In this document: piece after piece, positions 54,884 through 63,197 of the stretch | How positions within the stretch are numbered: position 1 is the stretch's first letter | How the letters are laid out: each line of letters begins with the position of its first letter | Notes under the pieces: model-generated | The model's input: the letters and a program-made list of their open reading frames with translations, nothing else | Databases searched by the model: none | Told to the model about the DNA's origin: nothing | Assembly (NCBI GenBank): GCA_903908285.1 | Contig: CAIVRH010000046.1 | Location: forward strand, 35,269-99,268 | From: an uncultured candidate division Zixibacteria bacterium | GTDB lineage: Bacteria > Zixibacteria > MSB-5A5 > SM1-73 | Length of the DNA: 64,000 nt | Direction of reading: 5' to 3' | Position numbers and translations under genes: made by a program

Positions 54884-55583
54884 TTTTATGTGAGAGGAAA
54901 ATGAACAATAAAGGGGAACTCATTAAAGCAGATTTATATTCAAGACAAAATGCATTGAACGGAAAATACAGAGCTTGCCAACTTGGATTAGATGATTTAG
55001 CATCGATTGATGATAGTGATATATTTTTCTTAGAAACACTGAAAATGAAAGCTGATTTAGCTGACAAGATCATTGCGGAAGCTGAATCGCAAGGTAAAGA
55101 TACGACTGATGCAAATGTATTGAAAGAATTGGGCGAAAAAATAAGGATCAGTGGTACACCAGTTCATAGAAATGAATCTATAATGACTGCAGTTTTTGTT
55201 TCATTGCAGTTAATGGCATATTATGGAATAGCCATAGGCATTTGGGGGTTTGTTTTTAAAAAAAGCTTTTTAGTATTTGGTCTTTGCGGTGTTATTGTTG
55301 GACTAATAATTAGTTTAGTATCGGTTGCCCCTGTAATAGCTTTTCAAAGGACAAAAGAGCGTATTGGAGATATGTCATTTGCTGTTGGTGCGTTATGGGG
55401 GAACGTGGGGATTATAATTGGTATATTTGGAATAGTTGCATGGATTATTAGGGCGATATTTTTTTAATGAGTTGATAGTATCAATAAAATCATTGTGCAG
55501 AAGCTACTACATCGGGCAAACCTAAGATTTAACCAAGTGATTTGAAAAACACCGCAGGGGTGAAACTAAATCGATGAAAAATC
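54780..55583. mobile_element. Cargo segment bounded by 81-bp direct repeats of GIY-YIG sequence
   Basis: 54780-54860 and 55503-55583 are 81 bp each and about 85% identical. Both break off at the same base of the nuclease gene (after ATGAAAAATC). They bracket one membrane-protein gene. Confidence 0.7.
54901..55467 (+). CDS. Membrane protein of unknown function (island cargo)
   Basis: 188 residues; the ATG follows GAGAGG. Residues 1-90 are helical and charged (LIKADLYSRQNALNGKYRACQLGLDDLASIDDSD), perhaps cytosolic. They are followed by three hydrophobic helices (about 95-115, 123-145, 165-188). Base composition is AT-richer than the chromosomal neighbours. Its place beside an OLD-like ATPase gene raises the idea of a membrane effector, but no family is recognised. 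Confidence 0.65.
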   Translation: MNNKGELIKADLYSRQNALNGKYRACQLGLDDLASIDDSDIFFLETLKMKADLADKIIAEAESQGKDTTDANVLKELGEKIRISGTPVHRNESIMTAVFVSLQLMAYYGIAIGIWGFVFKKSFLVFGLCGVIVGLIISLVSVAPVIAFQRTKERIGDMSFAVGALWGNVGIIIGIFGIVAWIIRAIFF

Positions 55584-55584
55584 T
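55503..55584 (+). pseudogene. Degenerate type A GIY-YIG remnant
   Basis: Translates as SYYIGQT, stop, DLTK, stop, FEKHRRGETKSMKN; the internal stops and missing ends show it is dead. Confidence 0.85.
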
Positions 55585-55663
55585 AGATGTTAGTGAGTTG
55601 GTTATTTAAGGGATTATTGTTTGCTGATTTCTAAATGCACTTATATTGTAGTGATATTTTGAT

Positions 55664-57154
55664 ATGAAAATTGAAAAGATAATAGTAGATAAGTTCAGAC
55701 ATATGAATGGGATAGAGGTTTTATTTGGCAAAAATCTTACCGTGATCTCCGGGCAAAATGGCACAGGAAAATCGACTATTCTTGGGATGGTCGGTCATAT
55801 TTTTGATTACAAAGATCAAGAAAGGACAAAGAATAATCAAAAATTCAAAGCTAAGTATGGAGATATATTTAGGTTCTGCCCGTTTCATGATAAAAAAGGT
55901 ATACACGAATATAAGGCCATTCTGAAAGATGATAATGGCGATGAGATTACTCAAGAGGCAAAATCAAGATTTGTGGAGGGAGAAGGGAAAAGTGGTAGAT
56001 TCAGAATAGACATAGGAGACAGGCAAGTCGTAGGTTCAGGCGCAATAGACTTTCCTGTAATATATTTGGGATTAAAAAGGTTATATCCTCTATCCCAAGA
56101 GAAAGAGGATAGTATTAAAGTTAAGCCGCCTACTTTAGACCCATCTGAAGTAAGGTTTTACGAAAAATATGCTAAAGAGATATCAATTCTGTTAGATGAA
56201 ACACTAAAACCTCAAGATATTAAATCTCCTAATAAGGAATTTCTTGCGATGGAGACTCCCGTTTACAGTTACATGGGTAATTCAGCAGGACAAGATAGTC
56301 TGGGTCAAATTCTTACTGCAATCCTTTCTTTTAGAGAACTAAAAGAAAAGAAAGGTTTGAGTTACAATGGGGGCATTTTATTGATTGACGAGGTTGACGC
56401 TACTTTTTATGCAGGCTCGCAAATAAATCTTATTAAGAATTTATATCAGTTTTCAAGAGACTTTGATTTGCAGATAATATTTACAACCCATTCATTAGAA
56501 ATATTGGAACTGCTGAAAGAAAAAACGGAATGGCAAACCGAGATAAACTTTTTTGAGCTTAAAAACAGATGTGTCAAGAATCTTTCTAATCCACCTCTTA
56601 AATATATACGAAATAACATACTTGTTCAAACCGACCAAGAAGATAAGATTAGAAAGATAAATGTTCTATGTGAAGATGGAGTAACGGAAGCCTGGTGCAA
56701 AAATCTACTTGGTAGGACAAAACTCAGGAAAAGAATTGAGATAAAAAGCGTACCTATAAGTGCTGGCATTCTGATTGAGTTAGCAAAGAAGAAACACCCT
56801 GCTTTCAGACAAATGCTCTTTGTTGTGGATGGCGACCAAAAAAAGGGAAAGTCTGGCCCGGATAGGGTTATTTATCTCCCGGGTGACAAATGCCCTGAAG
56901 GAACATTATATGATTTCTTTCGGAATGAGGTGGATGACGAAGATGGATTTTGGAATCCTGATATAGGTTTTATAAGACAAGTATGTTTTAAAGACTTTGT
57001 GGATTCCCACGATTATAAAACATGGCTTTTTCAGAACAAGAGCTTTTTCGGTAGGTCATATTGTAAAGCCTTTAGTCGATGGAAAAAGGCAAATCCCCAC
57101 GAGGTCGAAACTTTTGTTGATAACTTTAAGAATATCCTAGATAAGATATACTAA
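55664..57154 (+). CDS. OLD-like ATPase with possible TOPRIM-like C-terminus (candidate defence gene)
   Basis: 496 residues, AT-rich. The N-terminal ABC/SMC-type ATPase has Walker A GQNGTGKST, a signature-like SAGQDSLGQIL, Walker B GGILLIDEVDATFY and an H-loop IFTTHS. After about residue 325 comes a domain with NVLCEDGVTEAWCKNLL and LFVVDGDQKKGK. An acidic residue and a DxD spaced this way resemble the TOPRIM site of OLD-family nucleases, though LCEDG replaces the common VEG. OLD-type proteins act in anti-phage systems such as Gabija and PARIS (family knowledge), but no GajB helicase or second AriB-like gene is present. Function here is inference. Confidence 0.75.
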   Translation: MKIEKIIVDKFRHMNGIEVLFGKNLTVISGQNGTGKSTILGMVGHIFDYKDQERTKNNQKFKAKYGDIFRFCPFHDKKGIHEYKAILKDDNGDEITQEAKSRFVEGEGKSGRFRIDIGDRQVVGSGAIDFPVIYLGLKRLYPLSQEKEDSIKVKPPTLDPSEVRFYEKYAKEISILLDETLKPQDIKSPNKEFLAMETPVYSYMGNSAGQDSLGQILTAILSFRELKEKKGLSYNGGILLIDEVDATFYAGSQINLIKNLYQFSRDFDLQIIFTTHSLEILELLKEKTEWQTEINFFELKNRCVKNLSNPPLKYIRNNILVQTDQEDKIRKINVLCEDGVTEAWCKNLLGRTKLRKRIEIKSVPISAGILIELAKKKHPAFRQMLFVVDGDQKKGKSGPDRVIYLPGDKCPEGTLYDFFRNEVDDEDGFWNPDIGFIRQVCFKDFVDSHDYKTWLFQNKSFFGRSYCKAFSRWKKANPHEVETFVDNFKNILDKIY

Positions 57155-57490
57155 TAGCTCTACACTTCTGAAGCCAAAGGTTCTTTATCGCCAACAACGT
57201 TAAGATACACTGATTGAGTCCGGCTGATCTAATTGGAGTAGAGTTCTAAAGCTGTCCCAGACCCCCCGCCATTTCCGAAGGAAATGGCCCTGAGTTTGTC
57301 GAAGGACTATAGTAAATTCGGGGACTCAACAAGCCTACTATCCTAGATTTATCGTAATATCGAAGGGCGATGAATGGATGAAAAGGTTCAACAATATTTT
57401 ATCTATATATTCCTGTGTAAGGATAATTCACATTATGTTGATCGCAGGAGTGGTCTATTTGATTGTTGAACTCTTAAATAGGAGAACAAC
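57155..57490. other. Remnant of a type B GIY-YIG cassette
   Basis: 57270-57445 resembles 54266-54445: the palindromic upstream flank and then MDEKVQQYFIYIFLCKDNSHYVD at 57377 onward, after which similarity ends. This shows the second nuclease type was also duplicated and lost. Confidence 0.75.
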
Positions 57491-57676
57491 ATGAAAAAGA
57501 TTTTGATGGTTTTAGTGATATTGGTAATACCATTGTCCTTGAAGGCGCAGGAGAAAGATTATTACAGCAAAGAGATATTAGGGGATACCGCAAAGGCTGT
57601 TATTTTAGAGGATTCTACGGGGATAGTGGATACAGTAGTAGGGCAGGAGCCCCAGGCTCCTGCCACCAAGCCATGA
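57491..57676 (+). CDS. Small secreted peptide
   Basis: 61 residues. The ATG follows AGGAG. A clear signal peptide (MKKILMVLVILVIPLSLKAQ) precedes a mature part of about 41 acidic residues ending APATKP. No family is recognised. It sits inside the accessory island. Confidence 0.55.
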   Translation: MKKILMVLVILVIPLSLKAQEKDYYSKEILGDTAKAVILEDSTGIVDTVVGQEPQAPATKP

Positions 57677-57712
57677 ATTTATCAAGCCCTTAATTTGTAG
57701 GGAATATCCCTT

Positions 57713-57970
57713 ATGGAAAATACAAAAATAGCTTTGTTTAAAGGCAAAAGAATCAGAAGAATCATCTATCAAAATGAATGGTGGTTTTCGGTGGTGGATG
57801 TGTGTGAAGCTTTAACCGATAGCGTTGATGCCGGAGCGTATTGGCGAAAGTTGAAGCAAAGACTATCCGAAGAAGGAAGTCAAGTCGTGACATTTTGTCA
57901 CGGGTTGAAATTGAAAGTTTATAGGTCAGAAGTCCCTAGACTCCTGTCAATATATATCTCCAAGCCCTAA
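57713..57970 (+). pseudogene. Truncated BRO-N domain gene
   Basis: Residues 1-68 match the BRO-N/phage antirepressor type (IALFKGKRIRRIIYQNEWWFSVVDVCEALTDSVDAGAYWRKLKQRL, VVTFCHGLKLK). Typical members continue for 150-200 more residues; here the frame turns into unrelated VYRSEVPRLLSIYISKP and stops. BRO proteins are virus- and mobile-element-linked DNA-binding proteins. Confidence 0.8.
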
Positions 57971-58780
57971 CTCCTTGTCTCTCCTCCTACCCCAATCAAA
58001 TTCACTCCAACTTCTATATTGCAAACCGTTACAAAATGTAACGCTTTCAAAATGCATGCGAAATGCGTAGCGCCCGACCAAAGTTTACCCTGAGCGTAGT
58101 CGAAGGATGTCGGGCGTTTTTTCTAATCCGTTCCATCCATTGACCGTATTACCCCCCTCTCCGTTACACGTTGAAAATCCCGTCAAAGGCGGGAGAGAGG
58201 GGGACACAGGGGGAGAGGTCGTAGCTACAATTTCACTACCACTTCGGTGGTGAAAATGCTATCTCCCCAATATATGAAAGGCAGTGTATTATTCATGCAC
58301 TCTTACCAAATTAATAGGATGCGAAATTTAAACTCTTAACTCTTAACCTTTTCGTCATGGGCTTCCAAAAAAGAAAACATCAAACGGCTCTTCTGCCATT
58401 CTCTTGGATGACAAACCTTTATCTCAAAAACCACATTCAAATGATGAAAAAATTAAAAAACAAAGCCCAGTAAGGTCAGAAAGGTCAGAAACACCGGTAT
58501 GATAAATCCGCTATTCCCTTTGTTATGAACAACATAGCTCATACCGCAGGATAGCTGAGAAAAATTTAAAACAATCACCTGAAAGGTCAGAAAGGTCAGA
58601 AACACCTGTCAAACATCCCCGCTTGTCAGTTGTAGGTCCGAAATGTCCTTTAGGACTTTCGGACAAAAATCTTAATGAATCCGATGCAGAAAGTGTTCAC
58701 GTGTTTCTCCCTTGTATTTCACTTGACCCCTTGAATCCTTGAACCCTTTGCCTTTATTGAACCTTTGAACTTTTGAACTT
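57971..58780. repeat. Intergenic region with several repeats
   Basis: No gene is seen. It contains a terminator (58071-58122) and a C/G-run element (about 58148-58220). Two 24-bp copies of an AAGGTCAG-doublet (58472-58495 and 58583-58606) are 111 bp apart. There is also a bulged hairpin GTCCGAAA-T-GTCC/GGAC-TTTCGGAC (58636-58664) and TTGAACC words (58728-58785). Confidence 0.7.
58071..58122 (+). terminator. Terminator with a dispersed repeat in its loop
   Basis: CGCCCGAC (58071-58078) pairs with GTCGGGCG (58109-58116), followed by TTTTTT. The 30-nt loop holds CCCTGAGCGTAGTCGAAGG, a palindromic word found elsewhere in the window. Confidence 0.75.
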
Positions 58781-58990
58781 TTATTCCTTAACCAGCAGCA
58801 CGTTCACCGCTTTTACTATCGCCCTGACCTTGTCGCCCTTCTTGATCCCCAAATCCTTAAGCGAGTCCACCGTCATCACCGAGCTGACCGACGAATCCGC
58901 CTCTATCTGCAGCCGGACCTGACACATAATACTGCCTTTCTTGATTTCGACCACCTTCCCCACCAGCTGATTTCTGGCTCCGTACTTCAT
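58781..58990 (-). CDS. TOBE/Mop-domain protein (molbindin-like)
   Basis: The ATG at 58990 has AAAGGAG 8 nt upstream. 69 residues, a single Mop/TOBE domain: ARNQLVGKVVEIKKGSIMCQVRLQI, SSVMTVDSLKDLGIKKGDKVRAIVKAVNVLL. Such domains bind molybdate or tungstate oxyanions and act as storage or as sensor parts of transport systems. No modABC gene is nearby, so ligand and partner are open. Confidence 0.88.
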   Translation of the reverse strand: MKYGARNQLVGKVVEIKKGSIMCQVRLQIEADSSVSSVMTVDSLKDLGIKKGDKVRAIVKAVNVLLVKE

Positions 58991-59328
58991 GGCATCTTCT
59001 CCTTTCACGGATAAAATTGGTTAAAGGTTATTAGCTTCAAACTAATATTTTCAGATCTTCACCCCTGTCCGGATTCAATATCAGTCATAGAATAAATTGA
59101 GGTTCTATGTATGTCAAGATTAAACATATTTGAAGATATTCTTATTCTGTAACAGGACCATTCCTGGAAACCTTTTGCGGGTCGATTTTATTCTATCGAC
59201 TCAACTGCTGAAATTTATCTTGACATCAAGACTATTTTGAACTTCTTCTTTAGGCATGGATGCTTTTTTCTGTCACCATGGATCTTCTATTTAAAGAGCG
59301 AGGGGATCAAGGGGGTGAGTTCAAAACT

Positions 59329-60336
59329 ATGCACATAACCTATCATACCATTGATCTGAAATTAAAGCACCCTTTCCGAATCTCCCGTTCGGTATCGGAG
59401 ACGAGAAAGAATGTGATTGTCGAGATCGACGGGGGGATCGGCGAAGCGGCACCCTCACCGTATTATGGAGATAATGCCGAGACGGTTATCGAGTGCTTAG
59501 AAAAGGTCAAAGACCAAATTGGAGATGATCCGTTTCAAATCGAAACTGTTCTTTCTAACTTAAATGACAAAATCTCCGGTAATTACCCCGCTAAAGCGGC
59601 AATCGACATGGCGCTTTATGATCTGATAGGGAAAAGATTAAATATTCCTGTTCATAAACTTTTTGGATTGGATGGAAAAAAACAGTTGGTCACTTCTTTT
59701 ACTATCGGAATCGACACCCCGGATAAGATGAAGGAAAAAACCAGAGAGGCGAAAGACTTTCTGGTTTACAAGGTCAAAGTCGGAGTGGAGAATGACATCG
59801 AGATGGTCAAGGCAGTAAGAGAAGTCACCGATGCCAAAATCCGGGTGGATGCCAATGCCGGGTGGAAAGATGCGGAAGAAGCTTTAACCAAAATCGATCA
59901 GCTCAAGAAATACAAAATCGAATTTGTAGAACAACCCATCGATCCAAATGATAAAGAGGGTTTACTTAAGATAAAGCGGGAATCGGAGATCCCCATTTTC
60001 ATCGATGAACACCTGATGACCTCGAAAGATATTCCCGGTTTCGTCGGGCTATGTGATGGGATCAACATAAAATTAGCCAAATGCGGAGGCATCCGCGAGG
60101 CTCTGCGGATGATTCATGTGGCGCGGGCACATGGTTTGCAAGTTATGATCGGCTGTATGATCGAAAGCTCGGTGGGGATTGCAGCCGCCGCGCAACTCGG
60201 CTCATTAGCGGATTATCTGGATTTGGATTCGAATCTTTTGATCAGCAACGATCCGTATGAGGGAATGACGGTCAAAGGCGGGATGATCTATCTGTCGGAT
60301 AAGCCCGGACTGGGGATTATCCCTAAAAACATGTAA
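59329..60336 (+). CDS. Dipeptide epimerase (enolase superfamily)
   Basis: 335 residues from the ATG at 59329, where family similarity starts; ATGs at 59260 and 59281 would add unmatched residues. Capping-domain residues HPFRISRSVSETRKNVIVEI precede the barrel. Catalytic lysines are in YKVKVG (KxK) and INIKLAKCGG. Metal ligands are in RVDANAG, VEQPI and IDEHL. This pattern fits L-Ala-D/L-Glu-type epimerases used in peptidoglycan peptide recycling, in keeping with the amidase gene just downstream. Exact dipeptide specificity is not shown. Confidence 0.9.
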   Translation: MHITYHTIDLKLKHPFRISRSVSETRKNVIVEIDGGIGEAAPSPYYGDNAETVIECLEKVKDQIGDDPFQIETVLSNLNDKISGNYPAKAAIDMALYDLIGKRLNIPVHKLFGLDGKKQLVTSFTIGIDTPDKMKEKTREAKDFLVYKVKVGVENDIEMVKAVREVTDAKIRVDANAGWKDAEEALTKIDQLKKYKIEFVEQPIDPNDKEGLLKIKRESEIPIFIDEHLMTSKDIPGFVGLCDGINIKLAKCGGIREALRMIHVARAHGLQVMIGCMIESSVGIAAAAQLGSLADYLDLDSNLLISNDPYEGMTVKGGMIYLSDKPGLGIIPKNM

Positions 60337-60362
60337 TCGATTGCTGTCAATTTCATTTCTCC

Positions 60363-60638
60363 TTTTGGGAGAATCAACGTAGCCGAGGCTCCCAGCCTCG
60401 GCGGAATATGGGGCTGGGCAAGGTGCCCAGCCTACGAAATTATTAGAGTCGATAGGTGGTCTAATCTAATTTATGTCGAATAGATATTCGATCTACCACT
60501 TTTTGGGAGAATCAACGTAGCCGAGGCTCCCAGCCTCGGCGGAATATGGGGCTGGGCAAGGTGCCCAGCCTACGAAATCATTAAAGTCGATGGATTGTTT
60601 AATATAATTAATGTCGAATAGGTCTTTGACCCATGGCT
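60363..60638. repeat. 138-bp tandem duplication of a hairpin pair
   Basis: Copies are 60363-60500 and 60501-60638. Each contains GCCGAGGCT-CCC-AGCCTCGGC and GGCTGGGCA-AGG-TGCCCAGCC. The second halves (TCGATAGG... and TCGATGGA...) have diverged more than the hairpin halves. No gene is seen between 60337 and 60676. Confidence 0.88.
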
Positions 60639-60676
60639 GGCAGGCATATTCGACCTACTATTGAAAAGAGGAATCT

Positions 60677-62533
60677 GTGAAAATTCTAAAATGTCGGCTT
60701 CCATTATGTATTCTTTTCCTATATTGGTGTTGCACTGCACTCGCAGCTAACCCAAAAGAGAATCCGGTTCCCCAAATCTCGGTGGTTTATCCGTTGGAGG
60801 ATGCAAAGATCAAGGCCTCGGATTCGACCTTTATCTTCGGGTCGGTTACGCCATCCTCCAAAGGCGGATCCGCCTCTGGCGGAAAATCGGATTTGAAGAT
60901 CAATGGACATCCAGTGCCGGTTCATCCCAACGGGGCATTTTTGGCTTTCCTTCCGATCAGACCGGGGGATTTTACCTTCGAGCTGGTCGCAAAAAATAAA
61001 GCCGGTTCATCCACCAAAAAGTTGAAGGTAAAAGTTCCCCGGCCTATAGCTTCTATCCCCGCGGATAGCTTGGATATCGTCAAAGGTAGCATCTTGCCCA
61101 AGCAGGATATGGTTCTCACCGCCGGGGACGTTCTGGAGACCAAGTTTCGGGGAACGCCCAATTGTCAGGCGAGCTTTTCCATTCAGGGATTGGTGCAGGA
61201 TGTGCCCATGACCGAATCGGTATATTCCGGAATGGATGTGGATGAGGAGGATGATGAGTCGGTACCCGCTTCACAAAAAGGGACATATACCGGTGCATAC
61301 ATTATAAGAAACGGGGATAAAGTTGAGCAAAAGAAAATCACGTTCAAATTATCCCGGAAGACCGGAAAAAACAGTTTGCCGACAATTGAAGCATCCACCG
61401 GCAGAATAACCGTAACCGATGAGCAAACTCCGCAGGTGGTGGAATTTGTAGGTTCGTCGGTGACCGCCCGGTGTGGTCCCCAAATGGGATACACCCTGCT
61501 ATATCAGCCTCCGGGAGTCCGCGCTATTGCCACCGGCAGGATGGGGGAGTGGGTGCGTTTGAAATTGGCTTATGGCGAGAATGCCTGGGTTCAGCAGGAC
61601 AGTATAAAGTATCTCCCTCTGGGCACTCCCATCCCTAAAAGCAGCGTCAATACCATTCAGACCAAGATGTTGGGGGGAAAAACCAAAGTTGAGTTTCTGC
61701 TTTACTCCAGCACGGGAAAATTACCCTTTAAGGTGGAACAGCAAACCGATCCGTCTGCTTTGTTTTTGACGGTTTATGGATTAACCTCAAACACCGACCG
61801 GATAAGATACGATTCGCAGGACAGCTTGATCAAAGAGATCAAATGGGATCAGCCCAAAGATGGTGTATTTCTGCTCAAGATATTCTTAAACCAGAAACAG
61901 CAGTGGGGATACGACGTTTTCTATGAGGGGGACAATCTGGTGGTGGAGATCAAGCACACTCCCGATCTTGCCAAAAAACTGGAAGCTTTGAAAATATGTT
62001 TGGACCCGGGGCATTATCCCGAAACCGGGGCGGTTGGTCCGACCGGTTTACGGGAGGATGAGGTCAATATGAAGATCGCCCTGGAGCTTAAGAAACTTTT
62101 GGAAAAAAGCGGGGCCAGAGTGGTGATGACCCATACGGGTACGGAGATCGTCGGCCTATATGACCGCCCCAAAATTGCGGTAAGAGATAGCTGTGATATT
62201 TTGATTGCCATCCACAATAATGCTCTTCCTGATGGGATAAATCCTTTTTATAACAATGGCACATCCATTTATTATTATCATCCCCAGTCTTTGGCTTTAG
62301 CCCGGTCAATTCAATCCGAGCTTCTGAAAACTCTCAAGCTGCCCGACTACGGCACCTATTATGGAAATCTCGCCCTCACCCGGCCATATCAGTTGTTGGC
62401 GGTATTGGTGGAATGTGCCTTCATGATGATACCGGAGCAGGAGGAGCTTTTGGGAACGGAGAAATTCCAGAACCAATGCGCGGAAGCGATCTATCAGGGA
62501 TTGGTTAATTTCTTGGAGAATGTGAAGGAATGA
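60677..62533 (+). CDS. N-acetylmuramoyl-L-alanine amidase (Amidase_3) with N-terminal beta domains
   Basis: A GTG start follows AGAGG; 618 residues with a signal peptide (cut near ALAA). Residues about 25-120 form an Ig-like domain, about 255-310 an SH3-like segment (VTARCGPQMGYTLLYQPPGVRAIATGRMGEWVRLKL), and about 325-430 an AMIN-like beta domain. The C-terminal Amidase_3 domain shows the zinc ligands in CLDPGHYPETGA, GLREDEVN and IAIHNNA, and the catalytic Glu in VLVECAFM. It cuts the amide bond between MurNAc and the stem peptide in the periplasm. The last 62 bp are duplicated at 63644. Confidence 0.93.
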   Translation: MKILKCRLPLCILFLYWCCTALAANPKENPVPQISVVYPLEDAKIKASDSTFIFGSVTPSSKGGSASGGKSDLKINGHPVPVHPNGAFLAFLPIRPGDFTFELVAKNKAGSSTKKLKVKVPRPIASIPADSLDIVKGSILPKQDMVLTAGDVLETKFRGTPNCQASFSIQGLVQDVPMTESVYSGMDVDEEDDESVPASQKGTYTGAYIIRNGDKVEQKKITFKLSRKTGKNSLPTIEASTGRITVTDEQTPQVVEFVGSSVTARCGPQMGYTLLYQPPGVRAIATGRMGEWVRLKLAYGENAWVQQDSIKYLPLGTPIPKSSVNTIQTKMLGGKTKVEFLLYSSTGKLPFKVEQQTDPSALFLTVYGLTSNTDRIRYDSQDSLIKEIKWDQPKDGVFLLKIFLNQKQQWGYDVFYEGDNLVVEIKHTPDLAKKLEALKICLDPGHYPETGAVGPTGLREDEVNMKIALELKKLLEKSGARVVMTHTGTEIVGLYDRPKIAVRDSCDILIAIHNNALPDGINPFYNNGTSIYYYHPQSLALARSIQSELLKTLKLPDYGTYYGNLALTRPYQLLAVLVECAFMMIPEQEELLGTEKFQNQCAEAIYQGLVNFLENVKE

Positions 62534-62543
62534 TAATTAATTC

Positions 62544-62592
62544 TTGACTTCTGACTACAAAATGTATACATTTGACTACAAAATGTATACAT
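62544..62592 (+). promoter_or_regulatory. Promoter and tandem operator of the MNT-HEPN pair
   Basis: TTGACT (62544-62549), a 17-nt spacer, TACATT (62567-62572). A 20-bp word is repeated with a 21-bp period (62552-62571 and 62573-62592), each containing the perfect palindrome ATGTATACAT, two helical turns apart. This suits binding by the wHTH part of the first gene product. Confidence 0.7.
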
Positions 62593-62606
62593 GAAGGAGC
62601 CATCCG

Positions 62607-63197
62607 ATGATAGGCAAACTCATCTCTTCGAAAGCCCGGGTTGAAATTCTAAAATTGTTTTTATTCAACCCCGAGAATAGTTTCTACCAAAGGCAAATAT
62701 CCGCCCTCACTCACCAACCTATTCAAGGTGTGCAAAGGGAGATGTTGAAGCTGGTAAGTATAGGTTTGATCGAAAAAACGATCCAAGGCAGTCGGATTTA
62801 TTATAAAGTGAACAAGAACTGCCCCATATTCGAGGATTTAAAACGGATTCTATTCAAGAGCGTGGGGATTGCCGAAGTCCTGAGGGAGAATTTCAAAAAG
62901 AAGGGGGATATAATCTTTGCTTTCATTTATGGCTCGTATGCCAAAGGAAAGGAGATAATGTCAAGCGATATTGATTTATTGATTGTCGGCTCCATTACTT
63001 CGCGAGAACTTTCCACCCTTCTTTCCAAACCCAAAAGAGAATTAAGCCGGGAAATAAACTATGCTGTTTTCCCCATTAAGGAATTCAAAGAGAAAATAAG
63101 ACAAAAAGACCATTTTTTGAATGCAGTTTTGAAGGACAAAAAAATATTTATCATTGGCAATGAGGATGAGTTTAAAAGAGCTGTTAAATCAAGATAA
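62607..63197 (+). CDS. wHTH-fused minimal nucleotidyltransferase (MNT antitoxin)
   Basis: 196 residues; AAGGAG precedes the ATG. Residues 1-80 are a winged helix (RVEILKLFLFNPENSFYQRQISAL, QREMLKLVSIGLIEKT). Residues about 95-180 are a nucleotidyltransferase with GSYAKGKEIMSSDIDLLI (GS...DxD). In MNT-HEPN pairs this partner AMPylates and silences the HEPN RNase (family knowledge). The wHTH suggests autorepression through the tandem operator upstream. It overlaps the HEPN gene by about 30 bp. Confidence 0.88.
   Translation: MIGKLISSKARVEILKLFLFNPENSFYQRQISALTHQPIQGVQREMLKLVSIGLIEKTIQGSRIYYKVNKNCPIFEDLKRILFKSVGIAEVLRENFKKKGDIIFAFIYGSYAKGKEIMSSDIDLLIVGSITSRELSTLLSKPKRELSREINYAVFPIKEFKEKIRQKDHFLNAVLKDKKIFIIGNEDEFKRAVKSR

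Noticed and set aside
55664..57154. Complete Gabija, PARIS or retron system
   Set aside because: Only one ATPase gene is present; no helicase, AriB-type partner, reverse transcriptase or msr/msd-like RNA was found.
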